From CAZKHG01 sp964552655 (GTDB taxonomy: Bacteria > Bacteroidota > Bacteroidia > Bacteroidales > Tenuifilaceae): a stretch of DNA of 64,000 bases. A program made the translations under genes and the position numbers. Below, piece by piece: positions 55,454-64,000 of the stretch (position 1 is the stretch's first letter; every line of letters starts with the position of its first letter). A model generated the notes under the pieces. That model did not search any database, was not told where the DNA came from, and saw only the letters and a program-made list of their open reading frames with translations. The stretch is taken from contig CAZKHG010000013.1 in the NCBI GenBank assembly GCA_964552655.1, forward strand, positions 8,691 through 72,690, read 5' to 3'.

Positions 55454-58400
55454 ATGAAAAAACTATGCGTTTTCCTTGCTTGTTTGCTGCTTGTAGGCGT
55501 TAACATGCTACAGGCACAAACTGTGCGGATCACCGGTACGGTTACCAGTTCAGAGGATGGTTTACCAATTCCCGGGGTATCCATTATTGTCAAAGGAACC
55601 AATCAGGGTGTTACAAGTGACCTTGATGGGAAATATGTATTAAATGCACCTGCTGGTGCTACAACTCTTGTGTTCTCATTTGTTGGGATGAAATCCCAGG
55701 AGGTTGAGATTGCAGGCAGGGCAGTTGTTGATGTAGTACTTGAACCTGAATCCAAAGAAATTGAGGAGGTAATCGTTACGGGTTACACCTCCCGGACAAA
55801 AAACAGCATTACCGGTTCTACCGTTCAGGTAAAAGGAGAAACCCTGAAGAACATATCTGTTAGCTCAGTTGATCAGGCTTTGCAGGGTAAAGTTGCGGGT
55901 TTGGTTATTTCCTCGTCTTCAGGTACTCCCGGATCAATCCAGGATATCCGAATCAGGGGCGCCGGATCTCTTACCGCAAGTAATGATCCTCTTATCGTTA
56001 TTGATGGAGTTCCTGTTATCAACGGAAACTTTTCAGGTTCTACCGCCGTTACTTCACTTAGCGCTTTATCATCAGTAAATAATGATGATGTTGAATCCAT
56101 CTCTGTTCTTAAGGATGCGTCTGCAACATCTGCTTATGGTGCACGCGGATCAAACGGGGTAATTGTTATCACAACTAAGAAAGGGAAAGTTGGTAAAACA
56201 AACTACAACCTTTCCGCGTACTATGGTTTTCAGAATAAAGCTGCTGAGGGCCCAAAAGTGTTAACCGGTGCCCAAAGGGAAGAACTTTACATCGATGCCG
56301 TTTACAACACCTATGGCGTTGCCAATGGATTTACTAAGGATCAGGCTGAAGCATGGGCGCTATCTCACTTATCGGCTGGTAATACCCTTAGATTAAATAA
56401 CTGGATAGCTGCTGGCAGGCCAAATAATGACTGGGAAAAGGCAGTTGCAAACGAGAATGCACCGACTCAGAACTATATGTTTTCTGCATCTGGTGGAACC
56501 GCTGAATCATCATTTTACACCTCTTTAGGTTATAATAATACTGAGAATATCATTCTTGGTAGTACTTATAGAAAGATTAACGGTTCATTCAATTTTACAA
56601 AGAAGTTTACCGATAAAATTAAGTTCTCTACCAACAACAGCGTATCTAACGTATTGCAGGATGGCTTGTTGCTTGAGCAAAGCGCTTACTTTGGCAGCCC
56701 GATTGCCGGTAAGTATTTTATGAGTTCATTTGTGTCCCCAAGGAACCCGGATGGCACACCAAACTTAAATACCGGGAGTACCTATAACTGGTTATACCTA
56801 AAGGATCACAACGATGTTTATAACAACCTGACCCGTGGTATTACCAACTCATTTGTTGAAATAGAGGTTATTAAAAACCTGAAATTTAAATCGTTGGTAG
56901 CAATGGATTACACCTTAACCGATTACAAGAGCTACTATAACAGAAATTACGGGGACAGCCAACCGGAAAATGGTACCAGTGAAGCATCCGTTGATAGGAA
57001 TTTCAATGTGGTAACACAAAACTCACTGTCATATAATCTTGTATATGGCAACCATAACATCCAGGCAATGGCTTTGATTGAGTACCAGAAAAATACAGAG
57101 AAATATCTATACGGTTACGGCGAGAATTTTGCAACTGATGGTCTTACTAATATCAGTTCTGCTGGTGCAAACTTTGATGCGTCAAGTTCATTTAACGATT
57201 GGATGAATGCATCCTACCTGGGAATGATTAATTACAGTTTCCTTGGCAAGTATATCGTAGATTTTACTTATCGTCGTGAGGGTTCATCACGTTTTGCCAA
57301 GGGTCAGAGATTTGGTAATTTCTGGTCAATTGGTGCTGCATGGAACCTGAAAGAGGAGGAATTCCTTTCAGGTATAAGTCTTATTAATTCCTTGAAACTT
57401 AGAACTTCGTATGGTGTTAGTGGTAACTCTGGTATAGGGTTAAATACTTATCAGTCACTTTTAGCATACGATGCTGATTATGCCGGTGCAGGTGCTGTTT
57501 ACCCATCAGGTTTTGGTAATCCAACACTAACCTGGGAGAAAAACCACAACTATGATATTGGTCTTGATTTTGGCATACTCAACAATATGTTTAGCGGATC
57601 AATTTCTATGTTCAATAAGGTAACCTCAGATTTGTTACAGGCAGTACCTCTCTCCCGTACAACAGGACACGATAGCTACAACAGTAATGTGGGTAGTGTT
57701 ACCAATAAAGGTATTGAGGCAATAATTAATGTTCAGGTTGTTAAATCAAAAGATTTCAACGCAAGCCTGTCGTTTAACTTCGCTACTCTAAGCAACGAGG
57801 TAACTAAGTTGGCTAAAGATGGCGCAGGAAATAATATTGTAATCGAAACCGGAACTACTAAGATTGATGTTGGCCATCCTATTAGAGAGTGGTATATGCG
57901 AAAATATGCTGGTGTAAATCCTGATAATGGGAATGCTCAATGGTATATTAATGGCAAGGATGATGCTGAAGGCATTACCGAGGATTATTATGCTGCAAGG
58001 GTTAATTTCCAGGGTTCAAGTGCAATACCCACTTATAGTGGTGGTACTTCGGTACACTTGGATTATAAAGGATTCTATTTTGATGCCAGCTTGTATTTTG
58101 CAGGTGGTCACCAGGTATTTGAGGATTGGTCATTCTATACCAACCATGCTGGTACCTACACTATTGTTAACTATCAGGGAGTTGCCAAGTTGATGAAAAG
58201 ATGGCAGAACCCTGGCGACATCACCGATGTTCCCAGACAGCAGTTTAGTGCTACCGCAGGCAATGCATCCAGAACATCTACACGTTTCCTTTATGATGGA
58301 GACTACATGAGACTTAAAGATCTTGTGCTTGGTTACAAGTTTGACAAAGCGCTTCTTACCAAGATCGGATTTAGCGGAGATGTTACCATCTATGCAAGAG

Positions 58401-58531
58401 GGGCAAACCTATTCACCTGGGTGAAGGACGACAGGCTTGAGTATGACCCAGAAGTTAGAGCTGATGGGTTCACCAGGCTTACCAACCCTCCACTTAAATC
58501 TATCACTTTTGGTTTAAACATTAACTTCTAA
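55454..58531 (+). CDS. SusC/RagA-family TonB-linked outer-membrane protein (pair 2)
   Basis: A 1025-residue importer. Signal peptide at 1-21 (MKKLCVFLACLLLVGVNMLQA), carboxypeptidase-regulatory-like domain with VRITGTVTSSEDGLPIPGV, EEVIVTGYT, a plug domain (VDQALQGKVAGLVI, IRGAGSLTASNDPLIVIDGVP, VLKDASATSAYGARGSNGV) and a barrel ending SITFGLNINF. The first 60 bases are nearly identical to those of the pair-3 SusC, while later parts diverge strongly. The SusD partner starts 6 bp after the stop. It belongs to the general SusC group used for glycans, with no flanking enzymes to name the substrate. Confidence 0.95.
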   Translation: MKKLCVFLACLLLVGVNMLQAQTVRITGTVTSSEDGLPIPGVSIIVKGTNQGVTSDLDGKYVLNAPAGATTLVFSFVGMKSQEVEIAGRAVVDVVLEPESKEIEEVIVTGYTSRTKNSITGSTVQVKGETLKNISVSSVDQALQGKVAGLVISSSSGTPGSIQDIRIRGAGSLTASNDPLIVIDGVPVINGNFSGSTAVTSLSALSSVNNDDVESISVLKDASATSAYGARGSNGVIVITTKKGKVGKTNYNLSAYYGFQNKAAEGPKVLTGAQREELYIDAVYNTYGVANGFTKDQAEAWALSHLSAGNTLRLNNWIAAGRPNNDWEKAVANENAPTQNYMFSASGGTAESSFYTSLGYNNTENIILGSTYRKINGSFNFTKKFTDKIKFSTNNSVSNVLQDGLLLEQSAYFGSPIAGKYFMSSFVSPRNPDGTPNLNTGSTYNWLYLKDHNDVYNNLTRGITNSFVEIEVIKNLKFKSLVAMDYTLTDYKSYYNRNYGDSQPENGTSEASVDRNFNVVTQNSLSYNLVYGNHNIQAMALIEYQKNTEKYLYGYGENFATDGLTNISSAGANFDASSSFNDWMNASYLGMINYSFLGKYIVDFTYRREGSSRFAKGQRFGNFWSIGAAWNLKEEEFLSGISLINSLKLRTSYGVSGNSGIGLNTYQSLLAYDADYAGAGAVYPSGFGNPTLTWEKNHNYDIGLDFGILNNMFSGSISMFNKVTSDLLQAVPLSRTTGHDSYNSNVGSVTNKGIEAIINVQVVKSKDFNASLSFNFATLSNEVTKLAKDGAGNNIVIETGTTKIDVGHPIREWYMRKYAGVNPDNGNAQWYINGKDDAEGITEDYYAARVNFQGSSAIPTYSGGTSVHLDYKGFYFDASLYFAGGHQVFEDWSFYTNHAGTYTIVNYQGVAKLMKRWQNPGDITDVPRQQFSATAGNASRTSTRFLYDGDYMRLKDLVLGYKFDKALLTKIGFSGDVTIYARGANLFTWVKDDRLEYDPEVRADGFTRLTNPPLKSITFGLNINF

Positions 58532-58537
58532 AAAACA

Positions 58538-59935
58538 ATGAAAAAATATATCTTACTATTTACTCTTGCGTTAGGTGCGTTCATGTACTCTTGTAACGAA
58601 GACTCACTTGAACCAACTCTGGCGCAGAACAAGGATGTTGAAACAAGCATCACGAGTGTTCAGGATCTCCAGGGTATTGCCAATGGTATGTATAACCGAA
58701 TGACACAAACCGCATACTATGGTCGTGACTTTATCCTATACGGCGAAGTTCGTTCAGATAACTGCTATTCAAGCGGGAACTCAGGCAGAATTATTACCCC
58801 TGCATCAATGGATATGGGTACAACTGATGCCCATGCTACTGATACATGGACTGCAATTTATCGTGTTATTGCCTCTGCAAATATTATCATTGGAAAAGAG
58901 AATGCAACCATTTCAGGTGATGAGGCACAAAAGAAACAGATCATAGGTCAGGCATATGCCATTCGTGCACTTGCTCATTTCGATCTGCTTAAACTTTATG
59001 GACAGCAACATGTAACCGGAGGTAACAATGTTGGAATTCCTTATGTTATGGAATATAAAGGAACTAACTTAACACCTGCCCGTAACACGGTTGATGAGGT
59101 TAAAGGTTTTATTTATGCTGATTTAACCAAGGCTTTAACCTTAATGAGCCCCACTCTTAACCCTTCATCAAAACAGTTTATTTCAACTTATGCAGTTGAG
59201 GCTATACGTGCCAGAGTGGCTGTTTATTTTGGCGATTGGGCTATTGCTAAAACTGCATGCGAAAATGTTATCAATTCTGGGCTTTATCAAATTGTCACAG
59301 CAGCTAACTTCGTTGCTTCCTTTGATACTGATAACCCTGTTAATTCGATTTTTGAGTTGGCGTTCAGTTCAACAGACAACATGAATATTAATGGATTATC
59401 ACAGATTTTCAGAGGAACTGCTTATGGCGATGTAAGAGTACTGGATAACCTGCTTACTATTTTTGATGCAGGCGATGTCAGGGGTTCTGCTGCAATGATC
59501 GGAAACGATCCTGCATATCCTACAACTCCTTTACTTACTAACCTTGGGAAATACCCGAGATCCGACTACTCCAGCGAGGTTTATATTTTAAGGTATGAGG
59601 AATTAATCCTAAACTATGCAGAAGCTTTGTTTGAAATTAACAACGCTGATGCAAATGCCCTTACCACTCTTAATTTGGTTCCTGCACAACGTGGGGCTAA
59701 CCCCTATGCTGCTTGCACAAAGGACAATATCCTCCTTGAGAGAAGAAAAGAGCTATGTTTTGAAGGGTTCAGATTTGATGACCTGGCAAGAACCCATAAG
59801 GATATGCCTCTGGTTGATGCCTTTAAACAGAGATTTGGTACTGTTCTTTATGGCAGCTATAAGTATGCATTCCCAATACCAAGGAATGAAACAAACTCTA
59901 ACCCCAATTGTACACAAAATGTTGGGTATAACTAG
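58538..59935 (+). CDS. SusD/RagB-family lipoprotein (pair 2)
   Basis: A 465-residue lipoprotein with lipidation at Cys19 (FMYSCNEDSLEP). It has the standard RagB/SusD pattern: VQDLQGIANGMYNRMT, GQAYAIRALAHFDLLKLYG, VNPAR-like NLTPARNTVDEVKGFIYADL, the RYEELILNYAEALFEIN block and the final ERRKELCFEGFRFDDLAR followed by FPIPRNETNSNPN. It binds glycan at the surface and acts with the SusC gene 6 bp upstream. It is followed by a hairpin terminator. Confidence 0.95.
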   Translation: MKKYILLFTLALGAFMYSCNEDSLEPTLAQNKDVETSITSVQDLQGIANGMYNRMTQTAYYGRDFILYGEVRSDNCYSSGNSGRIITPASMDMGTTDAHATDTWTAIYRVIASANIIIGKENATISGDEAQKKQIIGQAYAIRALAHFDLLKLYGQQHVTGGNNVGIPYVMEYKGTNLTPARNTVDEVKGFIYADLTKALTLMSPTLNPSSKQFISTYAVEAIRARVAVYFGDWAIAKTACENVINSGLYQIVTAANFVASFDTDNPVNSIFELAFSSTDNMNINGLSQIFRGTAYGDVRVLDNLLTIFDAGDVRGSAAMIGNDPAYPTTPLLTNLGKYPRSDYSSEVYILRYEELILNYAEALFEINNADANALTTLNLVPAQRGANPYAACTKDNILLERRKELCFEGFRFDDLARTHKDMPLVDAFKQRFGTVLYGSYKYAFPIPRNETNSNPNCTQNVGYN

Positions 59936-59956
59936 CAGTAATAATTAAATTTTTAG

Positions 59957-59991
59957 AAAAACCCCTGTCAGGATTGACTGGGGTTTTTCTT
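59957..59991 (+). terminator. Intrinsic terminator of SusCD pair 2
   Basis: AAAAACCCC (59957-59965) pairs with GGGGTTTTT (59980-59988), with an inner GTCA/TGAC stem, and a T-rich tail follows. It lies 21 bp past the stop. Confidence 0.88.
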
Positions 59992-60116
59992 TTAAAACCC
60001 CAGATAGGGTAATTCATTTTTCAGGTATCTATTTAATTAGAGAAAAACAACCTGTTTAACTTTTAAAAATTGTTTCTTTTTTCTCTATAATATGCAGAAT
60101 CATTTTAAAAATACAC

Positions 60117-60124
60117 TATATTAG
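60117..60124 (+). promoter_or_regulatory. Possible -7 box of SusCD pair 3
   Basis: TATATTAG resembles TAnnTTTG with one mismatch, 56 bases before the ATG, in a context like the one before pair 2. The leader contains repeated ACCT-rich steps in both cases. Confidence 0.35.
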
Positions 60125-60180
60125 GTGCAAAATATTTTGGTTATACCTGAACCTTTAATTCTAACCTTAAATTCTAATCT

Positions 60181-63100
60181 ATGAAAAAACTATGCGTTTT
60201 CCTTGCTTGTTTGCTGCTTGTGGGCGTTAACATGCTGCAGGCACAAACTGTACGGATCACCGGAACGGTTACCGGCTCTGCCGATGGGCAGCCAATTCCC
60301 GGTGTATCCATTATCGCAAAGGGTACTACCATTGGGGTTACCACAGATTTAGATGGTAAGTACACTTTGAATGTTCCTGCTTCTGCTACCACCCTTGTAT
60401 TCAGCTTTGTGGGCATGAAAACCCAGGAGGTTGAAATTGGGGGAAGAACCGTTGTAAATGTTGTCTTAGAACCCGAAGCCCTCGAGATGGAAGAGGTAGT
60501 GGTTGTGGGCTACGGGGTACAACGTAAAAAGGAGGTCTCTGGGTCTGTTGCAACAGTCAGAGGCGACAACCTGAAAACAATACCTGTACAGTCTTTTGAC
60601 CAGTCTTTGCAGGGTAAAGCTGCAGGGGTTAACGTTACCATTCCAAACGCTGTGCTTGGTAATCCCCCTGTAATAAGGATTCGGGGTTACAACTCAATAT
60701 CAGGTAGTTCAAGCCCCTTGATTATTGTTGATGGTGTACCAGTATTTACCGGGGATCTGTCAAGGTCTGCCGCAACATTAAATGTTATGGGAGATATTAA
60801 CCCTTCTGATATAGCCTCTATTGAAATTCTAAAAGATGCCTCCGCTACTGCCATTTATGGATCACGGGCAGCCAACGGGGTAATCCTGATCACAACCAAG
60901 AAAGGTATCGAGGGGAAAGTTAACGTTACCTATGATTTCTCAATGGGTTACACCTCTGCCTATAACCTTTTCGAGGTGATGAATGCAGAGCAGTATGTTT
61001 ACACTAAAAACCTGGCCAGAGCTAATTCTATACAATTAAGTGGATCTGGTTTAGCACCTGCTTACTTTTTAAATGTGGATGCCAAGGGAAAAACCATTGA
61101 TGTTAACTGGAATGATTACGTTTACAGAAGGGGTTTCCAGCAAAATCATGCCCTTTCCGTATCAGGCGGGAGCAAAACCACTACTTATTTTCTATCTGTT
61201 GGCTATTCAAAGAACGACGGTATAATTGTTACTAACAGCTATGACAGGAAAAGCGTTAGAATGAATGTTGACCATAAGTTAAATAAGGCGATATCACTTG
61301 GAGTGAATGCCACATATACCAACTCCTTTACAAACGCACCTCAAACTGGTTCAATTGCTGGGGCAAACTTTGCTACCTCAGGGGCAGGGCGTCTGGCCTT
61401 TGTAACAGCCCCAATAGTTGGCCCATACCTGAATAATGGTCAATACAATATTGACATACCAAATAACAGAATTGGACTATTAAACAATACCCAACCGGTG
61501 GGATTTGTTAACCCTGTTTATATTTTCGACAAGAATTACAATGATGCCCAAAATGATCGGGTTATTTCAACCATCTACGCCAATGTGCAACTAATTAAAG
61601 GGCTATATTTCCGTACAACCTATGGGATGGACAATAGCCAGGTTGAATCCCGTACCTTCTGGAATGGTGTACATGGCGATGGCAGAACCAATGGTGGGGA
61701 AGCATTTAACTACTTTGATCGGAGAAACCGCTGGAACTGGACAAATACTTTAAATTATGATTTATCTTTGATGGAAAAGATAAACATTAAAGCCCTAATA
61801 GGTTCTGAACAGCAGTACACTACCTATAATGGCTGGTCAGGAAGAAGAACAGGTCTATCTGATGAATTTTACGAATCATACCAGGGATCATATACTACTC
61901 CTCAACAACCACCTTCATTGACTGAATCTGAAAACTATTTCACTTCAACATTTGGTCGTCTGAATTTTAATTATGATAAGAGGTACTTTGTGGAGCTAAG
62001 TGCTCGTAGGGATGGGTTCTCCGGGCTAGCCAAAGGTAATAAGTATGGTAACTTTGGTGGTGCATCACTGATGTGGAACATTTCGAACGAGGAGTTCATT
62101 AAGAACAGCTCAGTTTCCAACTACCTATCAGACCTTAGGTTTAAAGCCAGCTATGGTAAGGTTGGTAATATTTCCGGTGTTGATAACTTCGCATCGCTTT
62201 TCTTATATGGTGGTGGCGTTTATAATGGCAACCCGACTTTATCATTTACCCAGGCAGGTAATGCTGATTTGCAATGGGAAACAAGTAATAAGTTCGACCT
62301 TGGACTATCTTTTGGATTCATGAAGGATCGTTTCCAGGTTGATGCAAACTACTTTAAGAATGATATCAACGGGTTGATTCTTAATGTTCCTCAATCTCCA
62401 TCAAAGGGTATCCCGGGAAATACTTTGCCAATGAACGTTGGTTCTATGTATAACAAGGGTGTTGAGCTAACTTTTACCAGCTACAATATTTCCAAAACTG
62501 ATTTTAAATGGAGTACAACCCTTAACCTCAACTACTTAAAAAATGAGGTAACTGAATTGGCTGATGGTGTCCCATATATCGCTGGTGTTACATCGCTTGA
62601 AACCACTAACAGAACAATGGTTGGGTATCCAATTGGTATGATCTGGGGGGTTAAAACCGCAGGGGTTGACGAGGCCACCGGAAGAAGAATATTTATCAGA
62701 AAGAACTACGATGCAAGCGGAAATTGGGATGGAACAACCTCTAAAGTTTATTACAACCACAGCGCCAATATGCCAACCTCCGGATGGAGGAATGAGGATG
62801 GTACCGTTTCGCGTGCCATTGATATCACCAACGATGGGTATGCATTAGGCAGCGCAATTCCTAAATACTTTGGAGGGATTGACAATAATATTACGGTTGG
62901 TAACTTCGATTTTAACCTTGGCCTTACCTTTGCCCTCGATTTCTATGTTTACTTTGGATCAAAAGCAGGCTTGAATGACCAACGTTACTGGAATAACTCA
63001 AAAGAGTACTACGAAGAATTCTGGAGAAACCCTGGTGATAAAACCGATTATCCAAAGCCAGTGTGGAGTGATAATGTATCCAATGGTTCAACCATGGTGC

Positions 63101-63366
63101 AATCCAGAAACGTTTATCGTGGCGATTATTTAAAGGTTAGAAATATCAGCTTAGGATACACCTTAAAACATCCAATGTTGATTCAGGCAGGTATTGGAAG
63201 TGTACGTCTTTATACTCAGGTGTTCAATGCTTATGTGTTCAGTAAATACCCTGGCTCTGACCCTGAAGTTTCTTCAAGTGGCGACACCAATATTGTACCA
63301 GGTGTTGACCGTAATACTGTTCCTCAGGCAAGGACAATATCATTTGGTGTCAACCTTAACTTTTAA
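60181..63366 (+). CDS. SusC/RagA-family TonB-linked outer-membrane protein (pair 3)
   Basis: A 1061-residue importer. Signal peptide at 1-21, identical to the one in pair 2, then VRITGTVTGSADGQPIPGV in the regulatory-like domain, EEVVVVGYGVQRKKEVSGS, a plug domain (FDQSLQGKAAGVNV, IRGYNSISGSSSPLIIVDGVP, ILKDASATAIYGSRAANGV) and a barrel ending ISFGVNLNF. The VVVVGYG motif marks the classical SusC group. Its SusD partner starts 20 bp downstream and is cut by the window end. The locus may continue with enzymes outside the window. Confidence 0.95.
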   Translation: MKKLCVFLACLLLVGVNMLQAQTVRITGTVTGSADGQPIPGVSIIAKGTTIGVTTDLDGKYTLNVPASATTLVFSFVGMKTQEVEIGGRTVVNVVLEPEALEMEEVVVVGYGVQRKKEVSGSVATVRGDNLKTIPVQSFDQSLQGKAAGVNVTIPNAVLGNPPVIRIRGYNSISGSSSPLIIVDGVPVFTGDLSRSAATLNVMGDINPSDIASIEILKDASATAIYGSRAANGVILITTKKGIEGKVNVTYDFSMGYTSAYNLFEVMNAEQYVYTKNLARANSIQLSGSGLAPAYFLNVDAKGKTIDVNWNDYVYRRGFQQNHALSVSGGSKTTTYFLSVGYSKNDGIIVTNSYDRKSVRMNVDHKLNKAISLGVNATYTNSFTNAPQTGSIAGANFATSGAGRLAFVTAPIVGPYLNNGQYNIDIPNNRIGLLNNTQPVGFVNPVYIFDKNYNDAQNDRVISTIYANVQLIKGLYFRTTYGMDNSQVESRTFWNGVHGDGRTNGGEAFNYFDRRNRWNWTNTLNYDLSLMEKINIKALIGSEQQYTTYNGWSGRRTGLSDEFYESYQGSYTTPQQPPSLTESENYFTSTFGRLNFNYDKRYFVELSARRDGFSGLAKGNKYGNFGGASLMWNISNEEFIKNSSVSNYLSDLRFKASYGKVGNISGVDNFASLFLYGGGVYNGNPTLSFTQAGNADLQWETSNKFDLGLSFGFMKDRFQVDANYFKNDINGLILNVPQSPSKGIPGNTLPMNVGSMYNKGVELTFTSYNISKTDFKWSTTLNLNYLKNEVTELADGVPYIAGVTSLETTNRTMVGYPIGMIWGVKTAGVDEATGRRIFIRKNYDASGNWDGTTSKVYYNHSANMPTSGWRNEDGTVSRAIDITNDGYALGSAIPKYFGGIDNNITVGNFDFNLGLTFALDFYVYFGSKAGLNDQRYWNNSKEYYEEFWRNPGDKTDYPKPVWSDNVSNGSTMVQSRNVYRGDYLKVRNISLGYTLKHPMLIQAGIGSVRLYTQVFNAYVFSKYPGSDPEVSSSGDTNIVPGVDRNTVPQARTISFGVNLNF

Positions 63367-63386
63367 TAATTAAATTTTTGAATGCC

Positions 63387-64000
63387 ATGAAAAACACAAT
63401 AAAATACACAATAATGGTTTTACTGGTCTCGGTTACGTTTAGCTCTTGCTATGATGAGTACCTTGATCCAGAACCTAAAACCAGTATTTCCGATCTTTCT
63501 GCCTTTAGCACAAGGGTTAGAATAATTGGTCAGGTTAATGGTCTATATAATTTCTTTAAAAATGGGCAATACCTCGGGGGTAGATATCTCGTTTACAATG
63601 ATATCCGGGGCGATGACTATTTGAATTTAGGACAGAATGGGGTTACAGGTCTTCAAACCTGGGCTCTAAATGTTGCACCAAGTACAAATGAGGTTCAGAA
63701 CCTATGGGGTCAGATTTATGCTGCCATTAATGCTGTTAACGTATTCATTGAAGGGTTGGATGCAAATAAGGCCAAAGCAATTGCTGCAAATGAGTTAACA
63801 GAAGCTGAATATGGTCAATTTAAAGGTGAAGCACTGGCATTAAGAGGTATGGCATATTTTCATTTGCTTCAACTTTATGCTAGGCCATACAAACAAAACC
63901 CCAATGGACTTGGTATGGTTCTCCGTTTGACTGCTCAAAGATCTTCAGCTGAGAATTCAAAGGCTCGTTCAACCGTACAGGAAACCTACGATCAGATTTT
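63387..64000 (+). CDS. SusD/RagB-family lipoprotein (pair 3, 3' partial)
   Basis: The frame opens at ATG 63387 and runs off the window after about 204 codons. An ATG five bases earlier meets a stop at once and is not used. The signal peptide ends in the lipobox-like VTFSSC, then YDEYLDPEPKTSISDLSAF, the common SusD opening. Further on, WGQIYAAINAVNVFIEGL and FKGEALALRGMAYFHLLQLYARPY match the RagB/SusD helical core. It is the surface glycan-binding partner of the SusC gene 20 bp upstream. Confidence 0.93.
   Translation, partial: MKNTIKYTIMVLLVSVTFSSCYDEYLDPEPKTSISDLSAFSTRVRIIGQVNGLYNFFKNGQYLGGRYLVYNDIRGDDYLNLGQNGVTGLQTWALNVAPSTNEVQNLWGQIYAAINAVNVFIEGLDANKAKAIAANELTEAEYGQFKGEALALRGMAYFHLLQLYARPYKQNPNGLGMVLRLTAQRSSAENSKARSTVQETYDQI

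Noticed and set aside
1..64000. Search for tRNA, rRNA, CRISPR arrays, insertion sequences, phage or defence genes
   Set aside because: None was seen by reading the spacers and proteins. The longest non-coding gaps are 31031-31558 and 4525-4853, and neither shows repeats with regular spacers or transposase fragments.

Overview
This 64 kb window is ordinary chromosome from a Bacteroidota bacterium, most likely a Bacteroidales/Marinilabiliales-type organism. The evidence is three SusC/SusD outer-membrane pairs, a BACON-domain GH5 lipoprotein, GldF/GldG gliding-motility ABC subunits, many Bacteroidota-type -7 promoter boxes (TAnnTTTG), a bifunctional FtcD, and AT-rich spacers almost without Shine-Dalgarno sites. 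There are no rRNA or tRNA genes, no transposase, no phage genes and no CRISPR array. One short assembly gap (10 N) interrupts a gene at 2018-2027, and genes at both window edges are cut.

Layout. 0-4.6 kb: end of a BaiN-type flavoprotein, an FAH-fold hydrolase, a gapped ICMT-like methyltransferase, a DnaQ-like exonuclease and dnaN. 4.8-7.8 kb: a two-gene glycan-degrading unit (GH29 fucosidase and BACON-GH5). 7.8-13.1 kb: an MFS exporter, a two-repeat M16 peptidase lipoprotein with a strong terminator, and a VTT/DedA-like membrane protein. 13.2-19.2 kb: a minus-strand operon surE - small membrane protein - lpxB - SpoIID-like - gldF - gldG. 19.4-24.4 kb: pheT and a macro-domain gene converging on gyrB. 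24.7-29.4 kb: a beta-barrel protein and a 1022-residue TPR protein. 29.6-33.8 kb: idi, a pirin, a candidate structured non-coding RNA and copA. 34.0-41.0 kb: a cytidylate kinase-like gene, mntP and a signalling cluster (TPR histidine kinase, MASE1-PAS histidine kinase, LytTR regulator, stand-alone receiver). 41.0-50.2 kb: uvrB, a surface-antigen barrel, a YfcC carrier, hutI, a DUF4197 protein and ftcD (lower histidine catabolism). 50.4-64.0 kb: three consecutive SusC/SusD pairs, the last SusD cut by the window end.

How they work together. The SusCD pairs and the GH29/GH5 unit point to a glycan-using lifestyle. The surE-gldG operon and the TPR/barrel pair concern the envelope. HutI makes formiminoglutamate and FtcD transfers its formimino group to folate; the divergent YfcC carrier may supply amino-acid substrate.

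The least explained element is the 528 bp spacer at 31031-31558. It carries a 9 bp dyad, a well-spaced Bacteroidota promoter, several hairpins with GCAA and UUCG tetraloops, and a 14 bp terminator ending at the copA stop codon. I read it as a gene for a structured RNA of about 315 nt that I cannot assign to a known family.
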